A DNA stretch of 6,749 nt from Marinilabiliales bacterium (GTDB lineage: Bacteria; Bacteroidota; Bacteroidia; Bacteroidales; BM523): assembly GCA_002869425.1 (NCBI GenBank), contig PKSZ01000748.1, positions 1-6,749 on the forward strand, given 5' to 3'. Of the stretch, positions 6,701 to 6,749 are shown in pieces. Below the pieces are notes generated by a model. That model had not been told where the DNA came from. It ran no database searches and saw nothing but the letters and a program-made list of their open reading frames with translations. Each line of letters opens with the position of its first letter. The first letter of the stretch is position 1. Both the position numbers and the translations under genes were made by a program.

Positions 6701-6749
6701 TTCTGTTCCATTAATAATGGCTGCTATTACTTCTCCGGGAATAAGGTTC

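Larger units (their letters stand above)
5912..6749 (-). pseudogene. purM: Phosphoribosylformylglycinamidine cyclo-ligase, partial and interrupted by two nonsense codons
   Basis: PurM (AIR synthetase) closes FGAM to 5-aminoimidazole ribonucleotide using ATP in de novo purine synthesis. The frame enters from the right edge and ends with TAA at 5914-5912. The 278 codon positions read as the C-terminal two thirds or more of the long Bacteroidota form. Conserved blocks are TGGETADVGDLVRTIIVDST, YNGGMGSNGLTSARHDVF, GKLVLSPTRTYVPV, HGMVHCSGGAQTKVLHFVDN and VFNMGHRFEVYLDEQ. The N-terminal part, including the start, is outside the window. The frame is never shifted, but TAA (6700-6698) and TGA (6511-6509) interrupt it within otherwise well-conserved sequence. 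Either the gene is recently inactivated or the sequence contains errors near this edge. The ATG at 6475 would give a 187-residue fragment lacking the N-terminal domain, unlikely to be active. prfA follows after 52 bases. Confidence 0.9.

Overview
The window is AT-rich and every supported gene lies on the minus strand. Gene content and sequence style point to a member of the Bacteroidota. PurM, PrfA, PyrF and Upp all read like Bacteroidota versions, a DUF2851 protein is present, most starts lack a Shine-Dalgarno sequence, and three intergenic gaps carry -7 elements close to the Bacteroidota consensus TAnnTTTG. This assignment rests on remembered family features and not on a search.

Reading in the direction of transcription (right to left): purM (AIR synthetase) enters from the right edge with its N-terminal part outside the window and two in-frame nonsense codons. 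A short gap with a perfect -7 element follows, then prfA (release factor 1) and, 10 bases on, pyrF (orotidine-5'-phosphate decarboxylase). A 55-base gap with a promoter candidate and an A/T-rich inverted repeat leads to a tightly packed unit: a DUF2851 gene, radC (overlapping it by 56 bases) and a FemAB/GNAT-like acyltransferase gene (sharing one base with radC). A 70-base gap with another promoter candidate precedes upp (uracil phosphoribosyltransferase). Two small hairpins follow upp, and the window ends inside a gene for an exported TPR-like protein.

The recognisable theme is nucleotide metabolism: de novo purine (purM), de novo UMP (pyrF) and uracil salvage to UMP (upp), with translation termination (prfA) between the first two. 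The DUF2851-radC-acyltransferase unit is different in character and contains the only genes of unknown function.

I see no phage, transposon, CRISPR array, RNA gene or defence island. The points most worth a second look are the two nonsense codons in purM, which may be real decay or sequence error near the window edge; the out-of-frame overlap between DUF2851 and radC; and a nuclease-like residue pattern in the DUF2851 protein. I do not see convincing evidence of a new multi-gene system.
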